This document shows positions 11,140 to 22,446 of a DNA stretch of 64,000 nucleotides, piece after piece. Made by a program: the position numbers and the translations under genes. This DNA comes from Hordeum vulgare subsp. vulgare (taxonomy: Eukaryota; Streptophyta; Magnoliopsida; Poales; Poaceae), in contig NC_058518.1 of assembly GCF_904849725.1 (NCBI RefSeq), positions 503,861,225 through 503,925,224 on the forward strand, read 5' to 3'. The notes beneath the pieces are model-generated. The model was given only the letters and a program-made list of their open reading frames with translations, had not been told where the DNA came from and did not search any database. The first letter of the stretch is position 1. Every line of letters begins with the position of its first letter.

Positions 11140-11690
11140 GAGACCATGCTCCACACGATGACCGAAGGCATCGTGAATAGGTTTTTGAGCTCCGCTAAGG
11201 CCGAGATGCTTCAAAAGAACGAGACGGAGATAAGATGTTCGTGTTGAAGTTGCAAGCTGAAGAGCCTTATGGACCCGGATTCCAGATAGGTGCGGGACCA
11301 CCTCCTCGTGCGTGGTTTCATGGATGGCTATCGGTGGCAAGGTGATGAAGATGATTATGAAGTCGTCCATGGGGGCCGGGCAAGAAAAAAGGAAGGGCTG
11401 CAATACAATAGGGGCGAGGGCGGGCGAGAAGACGAAGAATCTCCAGGACATGATCACGAAGTAGATGCAGGACACAGTTATCATGTAGAAGATGTCGGAC
11501 ATGATGATGAGGAAGATCAAGACAAAGGGCATGATCATGAAGATGAAGATGCCGGAGCAGACGACGATGGACCATCGATGGGCTGGGTGCAGGACCCTCA
11601 TATTCAAGAGCTGCTTCTCAAGCAGACGGGTAACACGAGAGTTGCTGCCCGAGAGAAAGCCAAGCTGGATCAACATCAACACAAGTAGAA
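11140..11690 (+). pseudogene. CACTA TNP2 transposase, N-terminal fragment
   Basis: An intron acceptor CCCCGCAG ends at 11140. The exon then reads NRFLSSAKAEMLQKNETEIRC, breaks, and resumes with LLVRGFMDGYRWQGDEDDYE, an Asp/Glu/His-rich linker and WVQDPHIQELLLKQT...REKAKLDQ. A Cys-rich start, the HLL-RGFMDGY motif and an acidic linker are typical of the transposase-associated domain at the N-terminus of En/Spm TNP2 proteins. Family similarity stops at about 11672, and Gypsy internal DNA starts within about 20 bases. The last residues (HQHK) are therefore probably read from the neighbour. Positions 10936-11139 are the preceding intron. Confidence 0.7.
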
Positions 11691-12139
11691 TTTAAGTTTG
11701 CTACAGTACCTAAAGGAAGTGGTGGTTTTCTTTCTCATACTAATGTTATCACGAGTTTCTGTTTAAGTTTCGTGTTGTCAAGTTTTCAAGTTTTGGGTGA
11801 AGTTCTTATGGACAAAGAGATAAAGAGTGGAAAGAGCTCAAGATTGGGGATGCCCAAGGCACCCCAAGAGATTCAAGGATGCCTTAAAAGCCTAAGCTTG
11901 GGGATGCCCCGGGAAGGCATCCCCTCTCTCGTCTTCAATCCATCGATAACGTTACTTGGGGCTATATTTTTATTCACCACATGTTATGTGTTTTTGCTTG
12001 GAGCGTCTTGTATAGTAGGAGTATTTTATTTTTGTTGTGTCACAATCATCCTTGGTGCACACCTAGAGAGAGACATGCACACACCGTGATTTTGTCGAGC
12101 TTCACTTATATCTTTTGGTAGACAATTCAGGTCACATGT

Positions 12140-12480
12140 CACTACTGGAATTCCTATATTTGCCGTCCGCCAAATCTTTGCCGTCAGCCAGCGGACGGCG
12201 AAGAACCTCTTTACCGTGTGTTGGCAAAAAACAGACGGTAAAGAGGAGGCTGATGGCAAAATAAATATTTGCCATCAGCCACCTCTTTGCCGTCTGCTGA
12301 CAGACGGCAAAGGTACGGATGGCCGACGGCATTGCTGTCCCACCCCTCCCCTCCTCTCTCCCCATCCCACCCCGGCCCCACCCACCCCTTTGCCGTCTGC
12401 CTGAGTAGCTTTGTCGTCCGTGGCTGACGGCAAAGGGGATCAGTGGCATACGGCAAAGGAGATGGACCCCCGAAAAGTTA
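12140..12480. repeat. 5' subterminal repeats of CACTA D
   Basis: TTTGCCGTC and GACGGCAAA motifs in both orientations follow the terminal CACTACTGG, then grade into the leader. Confidence 0.85.
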
Positions 12481-12839
12481 ACGGTCGCCGCGCGCCTACC
12501 TCTCTCCTCTCTCCCACGCACTCTCTCTCTCTCCCACGCGCTCTCTCTCTCTCCCACGCACGCCCTGCGCCCCCCCTCCTGCGGGCCTCCTCCTCCTCCA
12601 TGCGCCCCCAGCGCCGCCGCCCCACCGCCGCCGCCTCCCCCCCACCTCCCCATCGCCGCCCTGCGACCCCCCCCCCCTGCGGGCCTCCTCCTCCTCCCTG
12701 CGCCCCCAGCGCCGCCGCCGCCCCACCGCCGCCGCCGCCGCACCGCCGCCGCCTCCCCCCCCCACCTCCCCACCTACACACCCCACCGCCGCCCTGCGCC
12801 CCCCCCTCCACCGCCCTCTCCTCCACCGCCGGAGCTCGG
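12481..12839 (+). other. CT- and GC-rich leader exon of CACTA D
   Basis: (CT)n tracts with CTCCCACGCA repeats, then CCGCCGCCG-rich DNA, end in a donor GAGCTCG/GTGAGT at 12839/12840. This looks like a transcribed 5' leader with promoter-type CT tracts. Long ORFs on both strands are low-complexity Pro/Arg/Gly and are not credible proteins. Confidence 0.5.
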
Positions 12840-12859
12840 TGAGTCCTTTTTTCCTTTTT

Positions 12860-13095
12860 TCGTTTAATTCATTAATTAGGTTAGTTAGGTTAGTTGTTAA
12901 TTACCTATTGTTAGTTAGGTTAGTTAGGTTAGTTGTTAGTGGTTACGTACTGGTAATTAGGTTATTAGGTTACTTGTTAGTTGTTAGTGGTAATTAGGTT
13001 AGTTGTTAGTGGTATTACCCCTCGAGCTAGGTTAGTTGTTAGGTTAGTTGTTAATTACCTACTGTGTGTTAGGTTAGTTGTTAGGTTTGTAGTTG
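12860..13095. repeat. GGTTAGTT minisatellite in the first intron of D
   Basis: About twenty short degenerate copies of GGTTAGTT or GGTTAGTTGTTA, just downstream of the leader donor. It is not the plant telomere repeat TTTAGGG. Confidence 0.75.
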
Positions 13096-13349
13096 ACCGT
13101 GTAGAGCCCTCCGGTCGCCGCCTATGCTTGCACTAGCCACAACGTTGGGGAACGTCGGTGAGCTTGTCACGCACCTGCCATGGCTACTATGCCATCGAGC
13201 TCACGTGCTGCAACAACGATGCTGCTGCAACCACCCCCATGCAGGTCGGTGCAGAAACATTACTGTTGGGACCACCCCCTTCAGGCACCGGTGATATTCG
13301 ACTTCAACACCGAGGATATTACAACAGCTCGCAATAGTAGTTGTCGCAC

Positions 13350-13510
13350 CGACACGACATCTCGACGACACCCCTGACACCCGTCACGATGCCCCGAAAC
13401 CCCGACACGACGCCCCGACACGACATCTCGACGACACCCCTGACACCCGACACGATGCCCCGAAACCCCGACACGACGCCCCGACACGACATCTCGACGA
13501 CACCCCGGCA
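13350..13510. repeat. 66 bp tandem repeat, about 2.4 copies
   Basis: CGACACGACATCTCGACGAC recurs at 13350, 13416 and 13482, an exact 66 bp period. The frame stays open (22 codons per unit), so it could be a repeat within an exon, but no domain is seen. Confidence 0.8.
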
Positions 13511-14270
13511 TGAAATATTTTTTTATGGAACCTGGAAAGTTTTATAAAGTAGTATAGGTAACCTGGAAAGTTTTATAGGTAACCTAGAAAGTTTTATAGG
13601 TAACCTCGACCCCCGACCCCCGACCCCCGACAACACTCACCCTCGACCCCCAACCCCCTACCCCGATCCCCGACGCCTGCGCCGTGGTGGCCGGTAGCGA
13701 CTGTTGGGGCAGCCCCCCCAGCGGCGCGGTGGTGGCCGGCCACACCGGCCAGGGAGTGCCCACGGCGTGGTAGTGCTGCAGCAGCAGCTGCGGCGGCAGT
13801 GGCGGCGCCCCTCCGTGGAGTGGCTGGAAGGCCGGGGTGGCCCACGGCAGCGACGGCGGCCCGTAGGTAGTGGGGGCGACGCTCGTCGGCGGGGGTTGGG
13901 TCCCAGCGAGGCGGTGGTGGTGGTTTGCGGCAGTGGGGCGGTGGTGGTGTTGAGCGGCGGCGGTGGTGGAGGGAGCGACATGATCAGCCTGGAATCTGTG
14001 GATACCAAATTGGTAGGACTAGGGTTCCTACCGGGCCTCCGCCGTAGGTTGTAAGGGCAGGGAGGAGGGGAGCGAGGGTTGGAGCGGACGCGCCGGTGAG
14101 ATGGCGCCGTCGCGGCTAGGGTTAGGTGCGGCGGAGGCTAGGGTTCCGGCTCCTTGGAGAGCCGGGCAACAAAAGATAATATCTATATATTTTAATATTT
14201 ATTATTCATGTACATATTATTATTCATGTCAGTCATTCAATTTTTTTATGGTGGGCGCGGGTGTTGAAAG
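13511..14270 (+). other. Unassigned GC-rich segment of CACTA D
   Basis: It holds a short repeat (GGTAACCTGGAAAGTTTTAT, three copies, 13555-13605), then GC-rich DNA with Gly/Arg/Pro open frames on both strands (13600-14060). At about 14165 it joins an AT-rich stretch that matches the intron lying between ORF1 and TNP2 in element E. The deleted TNP2 gene should therefore have sat at or near this junction. No protein recognised. Confidence 0.4.
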
Positions 14271-16816
14271 ATGGTGGGCGCGGGTCCAGAGCGCTCGACG
14301 GGTTCTTCCCAGGCGCCCCGCACGAGGGGTGGTACTTCCCTTCCATCCCTATCTCTCCGTAGAGCCTTGGCAGACAGTCTTTCGACACCAGCCGGGGGTT
14401 CTTCTTCGTCGGCGGCATTGCCCGCTGGTAGAGGCGCTGGTCGGGTAGGGAAGAAGGGGAAGGGTACATGGAGAGGTGGTGGCTGCGGAAGATCCAGGAG
14501 GACTGTTGAGCCGTCGTCGCCACCACCACCAGCTCATTCACCCGAGCATAGGACTAGTATGGTCGACCCGTTTGCGGAGCAGGCTACGGGGACTCCGGTC
14601 CAGGAGCCTGGTGTTCACGGGCATTCGTCCCATGAGACTCCGGTCCAGGAGCAGCCTCGGGTCGAGGTGCATTCAGCCCAGGAGCAGCCGGAGGAGACTA
14701 CGGTTCCGGAGGCTTCACCCGACGTGGAGAGGTCCGGATGGGAGCCTTGGCCGGATCGTACCGAGTTGCCGGATTGGACCGAGGGTCTGGGTGGCTCAGG
14801 GTGCGGGGATGGTGGGGATGAGCTTACGGATAGCGAGGGCAATGTGTAGGTGGACGGGGCCCCGGCTACCGTGTACAAGCGTGGTAGTACACGTCTCCCG
14901 ATCGCCCCGGCTACCCGCGAGCAGAGGCCGGTGAAAAACCTGAAGGAGATAGGTAAGTACATTTACCCTTTTTTTAGCTTTTGCCTTCAAGTTTGTTCAA
15001 ATATCTAATGCGCTGACCTTATCATACTACAGGGGATGGGTGCACCCTCTTGGAGTCCGCAGGCCGAACTCCGTCCTTGGTGTGCTTTGCCGGACAAATT
15101 TCCCGGGGTTTGTCACGTTGCCTGGTGAGGGTCAGGTTCCTACACTAGGATTTACCTGGGAGCACTACCAGGCTGCGCAGGCCCCGCCGGAGGAGATTAT
15201 AGATGGTGTCTTGTGCCACACGAGGGCCGAGATGGTGATCAGGAGCTTTTGGGTAAATTATCCTTTTACAGAATCTAAAATTAAGCATATACCTCATTAT
15301 TGTACTAATCGGTGTTTTCACGTTTGATTGCAGACCTTCTATAGGTGTGAGGATGGATATGAGGAGGCGGCGGCCAGGGTTCTCGAGGTCGAGTGTAGGC
15401 GGTTACTACAGAACTTGCGTAACGAGGCTCGGCCGCAGGCTATTCGAGATTACTACGCCACGCGTGGTATTAAGAAGGAGAAGAAGGATTGCCGCGGAAA
15501 GTTTCTGAAGAAGGAGCAATACATGAAGGTAATTACCTATTCTTAAGTCCTTCTACGTAGTTTTCTTGATTTCATTCATAGGCGTAGCGCTGAAAATTCT
15601 TTCTAATAACTTACAGGTGCCCCCGAGATGGTGTGCGGATAAGATGGATTGTTGGGAGGCGTTGGTTGATGAGTGGTGCACAGGCAGCTGGCGAGCCGTC
15701 CACGATAATGCGAAGGATCGGCGTAGCCAAATGGTTGGTGTGCCACACCATCAAGGCAGCGCCAACTTACTTCAGTTTGGACGAAACTGGGTATGTGATT
15801 TGCTTCATGATTCATGCAATTCATTCTTATGCTAATATTTTGTTCCTCTCTTTTAGGCGCATCACAATAAGACTGAGATGCCACACTTGTACGACGTTTA
15901 TGGCATGGCCCATACTGCCTCGTACAAGAAGCGAAGGCATTCTCTGAGTCTGACCTGGATGATCCCAGTAACTTCACTAACATATCATCCCACCAGAAGC
16001 TCGTGGCATACAGGGACGCGGGGAAGGCTACAAAAGGAGATGACTTTAACCCTAGCCAGGAACCTTTGGATCCAGAGCTGGTGATGATATCTGGTGGCGG
16101 GAGGCCCCATGGCTCGATAGCCATTGGAGATGGGATAATACGTTGTCCACTCACTCTTCCGGAGATCAAGGCACGCTAGTCGAGCAACTGTCCTAAGATA
16201 ACGCGTCGTCCACGGCCAGTCGAACTTGCCATCGAGGTTAGTTGTACGGACTAAGAACACTTTCATCCATTTCATTATGTGTGTCACCATAGATCATTAC
16301 TGTGGTAACGAGGAATGGTTTTTCAGGCTGCTCTTCAGAAAGAGAGAGCGGCAAACCAGGCTGCTCTTGAGAAAGAGAGATTGGCAAGCCAGGATGCTCT
16401 TCAGGCTGCTCTTGATGAGAGGGACCAGAGCACGGCACGATTGCTTGAGGAGGAGAGGGCCCGGAATGAGGCGGGTCAACGGGCCCTGTACGAGCTTTTT
16501 GTGGTATGTTTTTTTTTCACATTAGCCAAATCATGTGTGTAATGTCTGTTTCAATACTAACTAATACGACCCACTCTTCAGGGTCTGTGCGAGAAGAGCG
16601 GTCAAGTCCCTCCGCCGATGCCCGTCTTCTCTTCGATTGGCACGGTGAGTTTCATTATAAACTAGTATTAATAATTGAGTGTCATCATGCTAACTGAGGC
16701 ATTGCAAAATATCTTTTCTGCAGAATAACTCCCGAGCGGCATCGCACGACCCTTCTCCAAGGCAACCGTCTCCAAACGAAGCCGGCGCGAGCAACCGTGG
16801 TGTTTCTCCTCCTTGA
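14271..16816 (+). pseudogene. CACTA ORF1 (Transposase_24-like), spliced, with stops
   Basis: Exons: 14271-14952, 15033-15252, 15334-15528, 15617-15790, 15857-16236, 16327-16503, 16582-16644 and 16724-16816, all with GT/AG borders. The first exon codes a low-complexity Ser/Pro/Glu-rich N-terminus. The middle exons (GVRRPNSVLGVLCRTNFPGFV, WEHYQ, FWTFYRCEDGYE, WCADKMDCWEALVDEW, AHHNKTEMPHLYDVYG) fit plant transposase PF03004 of En/Spm elements. The sixth exon is a coiled coil of KERLASQAALE-type repeats. Defects are an in-frame TAG at 14847, a frameshift near 15033, another near 15930, and an in-frame TAG at 16177. Element E shares the last TAG. The product would assist TNP2 at the element ends. 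Confidence 0.72.
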
Positions 16817-17640
16817 TGACCACTACGGTAAGTTTCTCCTCCAAACTTAGCTTGTTTTCCTCTAAAATGAGATAATTAGCCAATTTAGCTCCAAGAAGAC
16901 ATAATTAGGTAATTTAGCTCAAAAAAGACATAATTAGGTAATTTAGCTCAAAAAAGACATAAAGAGGAGGAGGAGGAGGAGGAGGAGGCCAAGGCCAATT
17001 TGGCGTCCCAGCCGCCAGAATGTTATCGTGAGGGCGTCGAAGTCCCGGATATGCCTGGCGCGTGGCATGCCAGGGCTTGGAATCAGTCGGCGTAGTCCTG
17101 GACCATTGAGGTAATCGGTAAGCGGCCGAGGGCTGCCAGTCGGCTGCCACGGATGGGGGGGCCAAACCGGAGAAGGCAGAGCTCGCGAAAGCGGTCCCAC
17201 GGTGGCATGGTGAAAAATTGGAAGCGGGTAATATGGTGAAAAATTGCGGTTGCTCCAAACCTTCTAAAAGCGGCTTCTTGCGACCTGCCCAGAATGCTCA
17301 GACATACCTTCGGTTCCAAGAGCTTGTTTATCTTTCGGCTTTTTAAATAAGATAGACCATTACAAAAACAAGGTATAACAATCGACGTTCCTATGAGGAT
17401 TTTACAACCTGAATACCAAGGGACCACTATTAGAAGAGACCATAATAAGTAAATGCCGGCGCCATCTTTGACTTTTTGGATGGTCGGCGGCGCCATAAAC
17501 TCGATAACCAGCACCGCGGAGTCAAGAAATTCAACTAAATCGAATCCTAAAATAATATTATTCGAGCACACACGGGACCCACAACAATGAAATTCACACA
17601 AGCGGCAATCATCCGATCAGAGCACACACGGGATCTTTAC
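16817..17640. other. Unassigned segment between ORF1 and the mitochondrial insert
   Basis: Short repeats of AATTTAGCTCAAAAAAGACATAA and a GGA run (16963-16988) match the flanks of the purine arrays. From about 16990 the sequence is moderately GC-rich without TE landmarks or a convincing ORF. The left edge of the organellar DNA cannot be fixed by eye and may lie inside this stretch. Confidence 0.4.
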
Positions 17641-19679
17641 CACACCATAACCGAGTCTCTCCTTGCATCTCTAACCAATACACCAGTCACTACAAATAAC
17701 TGCTCTCTTTGATTGTATGTACATTTTTGCTTGATGTCTAGATCACGGATCTGGTACATGAAAAAGCCATTCCTTTTCGCTTTTCTTCAACCACTTATTA
17801 TACTTTTCTCCTGGAAGAGTCAAGCGAAAGCAATTAGTTTAGAAGGAAGAGGAAGACCTAGGGGGCTTACGTCCTCACTTCACTATTATTGCTCCTGCAA
17901 GACACGAATCAACTACTTTTTACAATTGACATGGTAGTCCGGAGGTCACTATTATCACAATATCCCTCCTTGTAGGCTTAATGCTATCAATGGTGAATCG
18001 ATCATTCGCTATCCTTTTTTTGTGAAGAGCTTTTTTGAATGGAAGAAAAGTAATGAAACCCGCGATGGCTACTGAATAACCTCCTTTGATTTTTTTATAC
18101 TAAACCCTTTGACATTTTTCTTCGTTCGCCAAATCTTCTTTAGTTCTATCCAAGCTTGGTTTTGTCTGAATCTTTGTGGAAGAAGACGCGGTTCACCAGC
18201 CGGTACATCCAGGGTCCACAAAATCATTAAACCTGGCGGCTGCTCGCTCTTTGATAAGTGATTCATTGGCCACTAGATCGATAAAGAACCTCTCAGAAAT
18301 CCGCTTTTTGATGAGTCATTCACCAGCCACTAATTCTTTGATACCACCTTATTCTCAAGCCTGGTGGCTCCCTTGATTGGCACTCATGTAAGCTCATCTT
18401 GCATGCAAATTTTTGTAGTACTAGGTCCTGCATCCACCAAGAACATTTCATCCCTTAAGCGTAAGCGTAAAACTGAAGATTGTGAGGTATTTCAACTACA
18501 TAATAAGAAACTAGAATTAGATCTTGGAAATGATCGACTCCAATAGATGCTCATCAATAGCTTTTTTTCCTCCTATTCCTATTGAACAGAAGTATCCAGC
18601 AGCGCCACGCCAAAGTGACTTCTGAAGTGCTATGGACGGGACGAAATCAGGCCTTACTCACCAAGTGGTGGTATAAGCTTCATTGCGGATGAAAAGAAGT
18701 CCTTTTGTGCGGAGCTACAAAAGGAAGTTCAAGCTCAAGAAATCCTCTCAATAGGGATTGGGCAAGCAAGTTGTTTGTTTATTAGATCTTACACGGTTGT
18801 GAGACGGGACGTCAAGTCAACCAAGTACGTGTGTGTTCATAGTGTCCCCGGCACCTTCCTCATAGCTGAGTATGGATGCTGAAGTTAGCTGGAGTGTGGG
18901 TCGAGTGCGTGGTAGATGGAACTCCTATTTACCGCATTTCTTCTTACACTTCCAACTTGAAGAGGAAGAAGCATCTCTCTATGCATTTTCAATAGATAGG
19001 AAAAAGGATCTTGACCTCAGGCCTTCGACCAAAGAAAGGGAGACTTGGCGAAGTCACAGGTGGTTTTCCGTCCCTAGATTCATGGAAGGAATTTTTGAAC
19101 TTTGAGTGAACAAGGAAAGTAAGGAAATCGGGAAAGGTCTGATACAAAAGAAAGGGTTGCAAGGCTTAACAATTTAGAATATAACTGTTGAGGTGGCACT
19201 TGTTCCCCCAGGGCAGGGGTATATGCATGTAGCTTTCTTCTGTGACTTCTTTCAGATCAATGAAGTGGAAAAGTAATAAAGTAAGGGACCCTTGTGTACA
19301 AAGAAAGTTGTCACTCCAAGAACTCGAAGTCAAGCATGTTAGGGAATATCCAGATTAGTCTTCAACTAGAGAAAGGATAGAAATATCCTTTGCTGAGTTT
19401 TCTTCTCCAGCGGATGTAGCGGTAAAAGATTATATTATTTTCACGGTCTAGTTACGTCTTTCCTCTCCCTATCTAAAGAGCACTATTAACATAGACCCTC
19501 TCCTGACTCTCTATCATTTTCAGAAAGTAGAAGATCCTTCTCTCTATTCTACTATCCGATCTCGTCTGTTCAATTGATCAGAAATATGGTCATATCTTCG
19601 TTATCCCAATAGTAAACCTTCTTACTTCTCTTCGCATATCGAAAGACGCAAAAGATCTATTATTAGCTTATATATAAGT
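17641..19679. other. Nuclear insert of mitochondrial DNA (NUMT) inside CACTA D
   Basis: A decayed but clear mitochondrial rps1 gene (17920-18554, minus) anchors this segment. Its surroundings have even base composition, no TE repeats and the texture of plant mitochondrial intergenic DNA. The right limit is sharp: CACTA-type coding resumes at about 19680. The left limit is approximate. Open frames such as 18872-19105 match no protein I know. Alternative: several adjacent mitochondrial pieces rather than one. Confidence 0.65.
17920..18554 (-). pseudogene. rps1: Mitochondrial ribosomal protein S1 pseudogene
   Basis: The minus strand opens with ATG at 18554 and reads MSIYWSRSFPRSNSSFLLCS, then FLVDAGPSTTKICMQDELT, LVANESLIKERAAARFNDFV, FRQNQAWIELKKIWR and, near the end, GGYSVAIAGFITFLPF and RIANDRFTIDSI before a TAA at 17920-17922. 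These blocks are those of plant mitochondrial RPS1, a small-subunit ribosomal protein, over about the normal length. The blocks lie in different frames: a stop follows DELT, frames shift near 18230, and a slip occurs in an A-run at about 18075. It is dead in the nucleus regardless of RNA editing. Confidence 0.85.
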
Positions 19680-19812
19680 TGTCGAAGGTCCGTAAAAGCC
19701 TTGATGAGGAGAAGATGATATTGGAGTTGGATGTTGCCGAGGTGCGTGACGATCACAAGATCAAGATGAATGCAATGCACTTGAAGATTAGAAACATTAG
19801 AAAATATGCCAT
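19680..19812 (+). pseudogene. CACTA coiled-coil protein, truncated exon
   Basis: It reads SKVRKSLDEEKMILELDVAEVRDDHKIKMNAMHLKIRNIRKYAI and then runs into the CTT/CCT array. The minus-strand relic at 37953-38331 has the same ending (MRLKIRNIRKYAI) followed by a membrane segment, so this is the same CACTA-encoded protein cut before its C-terminal hydrophobic helix. Function unknown. Confidence 0.6.
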
Positions 19813-21535
19813 AATAAGCTCCTCCTCTTTCTTCTTCTTCTCCTCCTCCTCCTCCTCCTCCTCCTTCTTGATTTCTTCTTCTTCTCCTCTTCCTCCTCTT
19901 TCTTCTTCTTCTCCTCCTCTTTCTTCTTCTTCTTCTACCATAATAAGCTCAAAATGAAAAGAAAGAAGAAGAAGAGATGAAGAAGAAGAGAAGAAGGAGA
20001 AGGAGGAGGAGGAGGAGGAGGAGGAGGAGGAGGAGAAGGCCAAGGACCTTCTATCCTTCTCCTCCTCCTCCTCCTCCTCCTCCTCCTTCTTCTTGATTTC
20101 TTCTTCTTCTCCTCCTCCTCCTCCTCTTTCTTCTCCTATTTCATATTATCCTTGCTTTAATTAACCCAACAATGACATAGTTAGCCCATTTAGCTCCAAA
20201 ATACCGTAATAACCTCAAAATGGCATAAGAACCTTGGTTAGCTCATGAATATTATATACTTAGCTTCTTTTCCTCTAAAAGGACATAATTGGAATATTTA
20301 GCTCAAAAAAGACATAATTAGGTAATTTAGCTCCAACAAGAGGAGAAGAGGAGAAGAAATAGGAAAAATGAAAAGAAAGAAGAAGAAGAGATGAAGAAGA
20401 AGAGAAGGAGGAGGAGGAGGAGGCGGAGGAGGAGGAGAAGGCCCCTGGCCTTCTCCTCCTCCTCCTCCTCCTCCTCCTCCTCCTTCTTCTTGATTTCTTC
20501 TTCTTCTCCTCTTCCTCCTCGTTCTTCTTCTTCTCCTCCTCTTTCTTCTTCTTCTTCTACCATAATAAGCTCAAAATGAAAAGAAAGAAGAAGAAGAGAT
20601 GAAGAAGAAGAGAAGAAGGAGAAGGAGGAGGAGGAGGAGGAGAAGGCCAAGGACCTTCTATCCTTCTCCTCCTCCTCCTTCTCCTCCTCCTCCTCCTTCT
20701 TCTTGATTTCTTCTTCTTCTTCTCCTCCTCCTCCTCTTTCTTCTCCTCTTTCATATTATCCTTGCTTTAATTAACCCAACAATGACATAGTTAGCCCATT
20801 TAGCTCCAAAATACCGTAATAAGCTCAAAATGGCATAAGAACCTTGGTTAGCTCATGAATATTATATACTTAGCTTCTTTTCCTCTAAAAGGACATAATT
20901 GGAATATTTAGCTCAAAAAAGACATAATTAGGTAATTTAGCTCCAACAAGAGGAGAAGAGGAGAAGAAATAGGCAAAATGAAAAGAATGAAGAAGAAGAG
21001 ATGAAGAAGAAGAGAAGAAGGAGGAGGAGGAGGAGGAGGAGGAGGAGGAGGAGAAGGCCCCTGGCCTTATCCTCCTCCTCCTCCTCCTCCTCCTTCTTCT
21101 TGATTTATTCTTCTTCTCCTCTTCCTCCTCGTTCTTCTTCTTCTCCTCCTCTTTCTTCTTCTTCTTCTACCATAATTAGCTCAAAATGAAAAGAAAGAAG
21201 AAGAAGAGATGAAGAAGAAGAGAAGAAGGAGGAGGAGGAGGAGGAGGAGAAGGGAGGAGGAGGAGGAGGAGGAGGAGAAGGCCAAGGACCTTCTACCCTT
21301 CTCCTCCTCCTCCTCCTTCTTGATTTCTTCTTCTTCTTCTCCTCCTCCTCCTCTTTCTTCTCCTCTTTCTTCTCCTCCTTCTTCTCCTTCTTCTTCTCTT
21401 CTTTTTTCTTCTTCTCCTCCTCCTTCTCCTTCTCCTTCCCCTTCCCCTCCTCCTCCTCCTCCTCCTCCTTCTTGTTTTTCTTCTCCTTGTTCTCTTATTG
21501 CTTCTTCTCTTTCTTCTTCAGTTTAGCTTATTTGT
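19813..21535. repeat. Purine/pyrimidine hairpin array of CACTA D
   Basis: Several blocks of (GGA/GAA)n run directly into (CCT/CTT)n across a short AAGGCCCCTGGCCTT-like or AAGGTCCTTGGCC-like centre, separated by TAGCTCCAAAAT-type spacers. A unit of about 605 bp is repeated (landmark CATATTATCCTTGC at 20142 and 20750). Glu/Lys-rich and Ser/Pro-rich ORFs are translations of the blocks. The array probably lies in a long intron. Confidence 0.9.
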
Positions 21536-21905
21536 CATATATGTTGTTGTTCTTCTTCTACTTACTTTCTTATTCCCATTTTGCAGATTGGATGTACTAC
21601 ATGCATGGAAGCTGGCGTTGGAGTGCTTTAGTTTCCTTTTTTATTTGAGTTGATGAACAATGTGTTGGTTCTTTGTATGTGTTGATGAACAATATATGTG
21701 GAACTATATGCATATATATATGGATGAAACTTTGTATATGTTGGTTTCTTTCAATATATGGATGTCCGTTGATGAACAAATGACATTGGTGAACTTTATA
21801 TGTATATCATATATGTGTTGTGAACTATATATCATATATGTGCTATGAATTATATATATTATTGCTGTGAAATAACATAAAATAAACAAAACAGTGACAA
21901 TATGG
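21536..21905 (+). other. Terminal exon relic and AT-rich tail of CACTA D
   Basis: A polypyrimidine acceptor ending TTTTGCAG (about 21587) precedes GATTGGATGTACTACATGCATGG, conserved in inverted form in E near 44690 and, more divergently, in A near 9966. An AT-rich stretch with repeated TATGGATG and TGATGAACAA follows. No open frame of note. Confidence 0.5.
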
Positions 21906-22446
21906 GCTATTTGCCGTCTGCTGGCTGATGGCAAAGGCCTTTGCCATCAGCCAGCAGACGGCAAAGGTGCCACATGGCACCCAGCTGTGCTTCCTGGGCA
22001 GTAGCAGCTGGCCATATAGGCTCTTTGCCGTCTGCCTGCTGGGGGGGGGGCAGACGGCAAAGAAGAGGGCACAGAGGAGGGGCAGGAGTGGAGAGAGGGG
22101 GAGGGGAGGACACTGCAGACGGCAAAGATATTCAATAGGGCAGACGACAAAGATTGACCAGCAGGCAGACGGCAAAGAGCCTCCGTTAACCCCTAACGGA
22201 GGCAACGCCTCTCGGCTGCCGTCTCAAGCTCTTTGCCGACTGCTCCTCAGGGAAGCTGACGGCGAAGAGCTTTGCCGTCCGCTTTGGGGGGGCAGACGGC
22301 AAAGAATGTCCTATGCCGTCGTAGGCTGACGCAGAAAATTTGCCGGCCGTGACAATCTTTGTCGTCTGTGGTACTGTCTTTGCCGTCCGGGTATTTGTCT
22401 TTGCCGTCTGTGATGGCAGACGGCAAAGAAGGTGATTCCTGTAGTG
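21906..22446. repeat. 3' subterminal repeats and terminus of CACTA D
   Basis: TTTGCCGTC and GACGGCAAA motifs include a large imperfect palindrome at 21909-21970. The region is homologous, in reverse, to 43816-44390 of element E. Confidence 0.88.

Larger units (their letters stand above)
12140..22446 (+). mobile_element. CACTA transposon D (10.3 kb) with ORF1 and a mitochondrial insert
   Basis: It starts CACTACTGGAATTC at 12140 and ends GGTGATTCCTGTAGTG at 22446, flanked by TGT on both sides (12137-12139, 22447-22449). Layout: 5' subterminal repeats, GC-rich leader with splice donor, minisatellites, ORF1 (14271-16816), an unassigned stretch, mitochondrial DNA with rps1, a coiled-coil gene fragment, purine/pyrimidine arrays, terminal exon and 3' subterminal repeats. 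The TNP2 transposase is absent, so D is non-autonomous. Its parts match, in reverse orientation, the relevant stretches of element E. Confidence 0.92.

Noticed and set aside
12132..12842. Long Gly/Arg/Ala- and Pro-rich ORFs
   Set aside because: GC-rich leader with codon-independent low complexity on both strands; the splice donor at 12839 fits an untranslated leader better.
12860..13095. Possible interstitial telomere repeat
   Set aside because: The motif is GGTTAGTT, not TTTAGGG or its variants, and it is irregular.
17641..19679. Chloroplast rather than mitochondrial origin of the insert
   Set aside because: The recognised gene is rps1, which grass plastid genomes do not carry; no plastid gene was seen.
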